Assembly (NCBI GenBank): GCA_016709385.1
Contig: JADJMW010000008.1
Coordinates: 62,001-126,000 of the forward strand
Length of the DNA stretch: 64,000 nucleotides
Direction of reading: 5' to 3'
Source: Candidatus Rubrivivax defluviihabitans
Lineage (GTDB): Bacteria > Pseudomonadota > Gammaproteobacteria > Burkholderiales > Burkholderiaceae_C
The notes under the pieces are model-generated. The model saw only the letters and a program-made list of their open reading frames with translations. It did not search any database and was not told the DNA's origin. This document shows positions 62,236 to 64,000 of this stretch, in pieces (positions within the stretch are counted from its first letter, which is position 1; every line of letters starts with the position of its first letter). A program made the position numbers and the translations under genes.

Positions 62236-62265
62236 TTGACTGAGCCGGTGGCGGTGACCTATGCT
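62236..62265 (+). promoter_or_regulatory. Sigma-70 type promoter of the porin/GH17 operon
   Basis: TTGACT (62236-62241), an 18-bp spacer and TATGCT (62260-62265), followed 2 bp later by operator 3. It faces the porin gene. Confidence 0.7.
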
Positions 62266-62267
62266 GT

Positions 62268-62281
62268 TGAAAGCGCTTTCA
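62268..62281. promoter_or_regulatory. LacI-type operator 3 (porin/GH17 operon)
   Basis: A third perfect copy of TGAAAGCGCTTTCA, placed 2 bp after the -10 element so that it covers the expected transcription start. It is 124 bp from operator 2, so looping between the divergent promoters is conceivable. Confidence 0.82.
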
Positions 62282-62352
62282 CATCCATTCGGTGTGGTCA
62301 TTCATCCATGCCATGCGGCCAAGCCATGCTGACTTCGACGGGCACTCTCACC

Positions 62353-63738
62353 ATGCACAACGATCCTCCGGCCCGCGCTACGCGCCACACCGACATTGCA
62401 GCTAAGCCGCACGCCGCCCAAAGGCCGCACCGGCCCGCACTGAGCGGCATCTGCCTGGCTGCCGGGCTGCTGTGCAGCGCCGGCGCGCAGGCGCTGGAGT
62501 ACGGGCCCTTCAGCCTGACCGGTTTCGCCAAGGCCGAGATCGTGCGCGTGAGCGACTACTGCGAGGAGTGCGCTCTCGAACCCTTCGAGAACAAGCAGCG
62601 CCAGTGGGCGGATGCGCTCGTCTATGGCCGTGAATACGGTGCCGACAACGTGACCCTGACGTTGTTCCAGCCCTACCTGGGGCTCAAGTTCGACCTGCCC
62701 GGCGGCTTCAAGATCGAAGGCCTGCTCAGCCAGCGCTGGCGCGACGGCAAGGAAGACATCGAAGGCTTCTGGTACGACAAGAATATCGCGCTCAGCCACC
62801 CCGACTACGGCAGCGTGCGCATCGGCGCCATGACCACGCGGTCCTGGAGCGTGGCCGACTACCCCTACGGCACCAATTTGAACGTGTCCGACGTCTGGGC
62901 CTCCAGCGGCGCCGGCTACGGCCTGCTGACCGGCGCGCTGCGCGTGACCACGCGCGCGCTCGACGTCTACGATGGCGACCTCGTGCTCGAGGCCACCTAC
63001 GACGACGGCAAGTCGGGCTGGGAGAAGAACGAGCCGCGATTCTGGGAGTTCTACGCCCAGTATCACCGCGGCGACCTCGTCGTCGACGCGATGTACCAGG
63101 ACACGCGCAACGGCACGCCCTCGGCCTGGGGCCATGGCCCGTTCACCGGGCTCACGCCGTTTCCTGCCGACGACGCCAAGCTCGGCTCTTCGGGCCAGAG
63201 CATCGCCATGATCATGGCTCGCTATCAGGTCAACCTGGAATGGGAAATCTCCGGCGGCCTGCGCGCCAACCGCTGGAGCGGCGCCTATGCCGTCATCACC
63301 AAGCCCATGGTTCCCCCCGACCAGTACGAGCAGTGGAACGAAATGTTCAACGTCGACTGGGGCTGCAAGACCGAGGTGCCGTCGCGCTGCGATGTCGACA
63401 ACCCGGGCTACGCCGCGCGCTCGCTGGACCTGATGATGGGGGCGCGCTACCGTTTCGGCCGCTGGGTGGCCTCGGCCGGACTCGTCTACCTGGGAGAGGC
63501 GGAGACCGACAACCCCAGTGAGCGCGGGCAGAGCAACAGCCTGCTCGTCCTGTCGCCGGGCCTTGAATACGACTTCGGCAACGGCTTCGAGGTCTATGCC
63601 TTCGGCGGTCTGGTGACCTATGGGCGCAAGGGCTTGTCGCCGATGTCGAGCCCGGGAAACTCGTCTTTCACCAATATCGATTCACGCGTCAGCAAGTCCG
63701 GCAACTATGTCGGCGTTGGCGCGCAGTTCACGTTCTGA
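62353..63738 (+). CDS. Outer-membrane porin-like beta-barrel protein of the glucan locus
   Basis: About 461 residues with a long basic N-terminus, a signal hydrophobic stretch (SGICLAAGLLCSAGAQALEYG) and alternating aromatic-rich beta strands ending in a C-terminal Phe (VGVGAQFTF), the outer-membrane assembly signature. Two Cys pairs may form loop disulfides (CEEC; CKTEVPSRC). It probably lets laminari-oligosaccharides cross the outer membrane; no TonB-dependent receptor is present here. The exact start is uncertain: ATGs at 62309, 62326 and 62353 are in frame, and the last gives the shortest leader. A GH17-like gene follows after 4 bp. Confidence 0.75.
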   Translation: MHNDPPARATRHTDIAAKPHAAQRPHRPALSGICLAAGLLCSAGAQALEYGPFSLTGFAKAEIVRVSDYCEECALEPFENKQRQWADALVYGREYGADNVTLTLFQPYLGLKFDLPGGFKIEGLLSQRWRDGKEDIEGFWYDKNIALSHPDYGSVRIGAMTTRSWSVADYPYGTNLNVSDVWASSGAGYGLLTGALRVTTRALDVYDGDLVLEATYDDGKSGWEKNEPRFWEFYAQYHRGDLVVDAMYQDTRNGTPSAWGHGPFTGLTPFPADDAKLGSSGQSIAMIMARYQVNLEWEISGGLRANRWSGAYAVITKPMVPPDQYEQWNEMFNVDWGCKTEVPSRCDVDNPGYAARSLDLMMGARYRFGRWVASAGLVYLGEAETDNPSERGQSNSLLVLSPGLEYDFGNGFEVYAFGGLVTYGRKGLSPMSSPGNSSFTNIDSRVSKSGNYVGVGAQFTF

Positions 63739-63742
63739 GGCC

Positions 63743-64000
63743 ATGGCCATGAAGCAATCGTCCACTGGCTCGCCGCTCACCCGTTCCTTCACGCTGGTGC
63801 GTGCCGCACTGGCCGCCGTCCTGGCGTCGCTGCTGCTGGCCTGCGGCGGCGGCGGCGTCATCCCGGCGCCCGAGATCCGGCCGTTGCCGGCGGACTTCTT
63901 CGCGCGCAAGGCGGTGGCGTATTCGCCCTTCCGTACCGCCACCGACAGCGCCGGCCGCGACACCGAGGTCATCACGCCGGACATGATCAAGGAGGACCTG
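63743..64000 (+). CDS. GH17-like beta-1,3-glucan hydrolase lipoprotein (partial, runs off the window)
   Basis: The first 86 codons of a lipoprotein gene. The signal peptide ends in the lipobox SLLLAC followed by GGGG, then KAVAYSPFRT and ITPDMIKEDL, which match the first strand and helix of bacterial GH17-type glucan glucosidases (pattern AYSPFR...I..DL). The rest lies beyond position 64000, including the catalytic glutamates, so the family call is tentative. The ATG is 4 bp after the porin stop; an in-frame ATG at 63749 is equally possible. Confidence 0.65.
   Translation, partial: MAMKQSSTGSPLTRSFTLVRAALAAVLASLLLACGGGGVIPAPEIRPLPADFFARKAVAYSPFRTATDSAGRDTEVITPDMIKEDL

Noticed and set aside
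1..64000. tRNA, rRNA, CRISPR arrays, insertion sequences, phage genes, integrase or attachment sites
   Set aside because: None was seen; gene order and composition look chromosomal throughout, and the glucan locus shows no flanking repeats within the window.

Overview
This window comes from the chromosome of a high-GC betaproteobacterium, most likely Burkholderiales from the Rubrivivax/Leptothrix/Roseateles neighbourhood. That placement is inferred from the FlhDC master regulator together with FlhF/FlhG, from the xseB-ispA-dxs order behind a Rieske oxygenase, and from the strong GC bias at third codon positions. I saw no tRNA, rRNA, CRISPR array, insertion sequence or phage gene. No gene-free stretch exceeds about 300 bases.

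Positions 1-16,000 hold housekeeping and metabolic genes. They are rsgA, a pterin dehydratase and an M48 membrane protease (minus strand); orn; a polyphosphate group (ppk1, sixA, ppx) in which ppk1 carries an apparent one-base deletion; a ZIP metal transporter; a universal stress protein behind an FNR/ANR-type box; a rhodanese; a Rieske oxygenase coupled to an EamA exporter; the isoprenoid operon xseB-ispA-dxs; and folE2.

Positions 16,000-38,600 hold a large flagellar cluster: flhDC, a SAM methyltransferase, motAB, flhBAFG-fliA, then flgNM and flgA leftward, facing flgBCDEFGHIJKL rightward. The chemotaxis genes often found between motB and flhB in relatives are absent here. FliA (sigma-28) type promoters can be read upstream of flgM and directly behind flhC. 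The latter is followed after about 75 nt by a strong intrinsic terminator, which gives a candidate sigma-28-dependent small RNA placed much like MotR of E. coli.

Positions 38,600-51,000 are a signalling block attached to the flagellar genes. It contains an HDOD protein, a multi-PAS HisKA_2 kinase paired with an ANTAR (RNA-binding antiterminator) response regulator, a second kinase, an Hpt protein, a REC-PAS-GGDEF-EAL protein, a diguanylate cyclase and an unknown gene. Two further sigma-28-like promoters lie in this block. The unit therefore looks like a flagellum-linked phosphorelay and cyclic-di-GMP module.

Positions 51,000-53,740 contain fhs (formate-tetrahydrofolate ligase) and a WYL regulator. 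Positions 53,800-64,000 are a beta-1,3-glucan (laminarin) utilisation locus: a 1,106-residue GH94-like putative phosphorylase, a lipoprotein with duplicated carbohydrate-binding-like modules, a GH81 endo-beta-1,3-glucanase, an outer-membrane porin and the start of a GH17-like lipoprotein. Three identical copies of the perfect palindrome TGAAAGCGCTTTCA, the type bound by LacI-family repressors, sit in the promoters of the three transcription units. This suggests one local regulon whose repressor gene lies outside the window.
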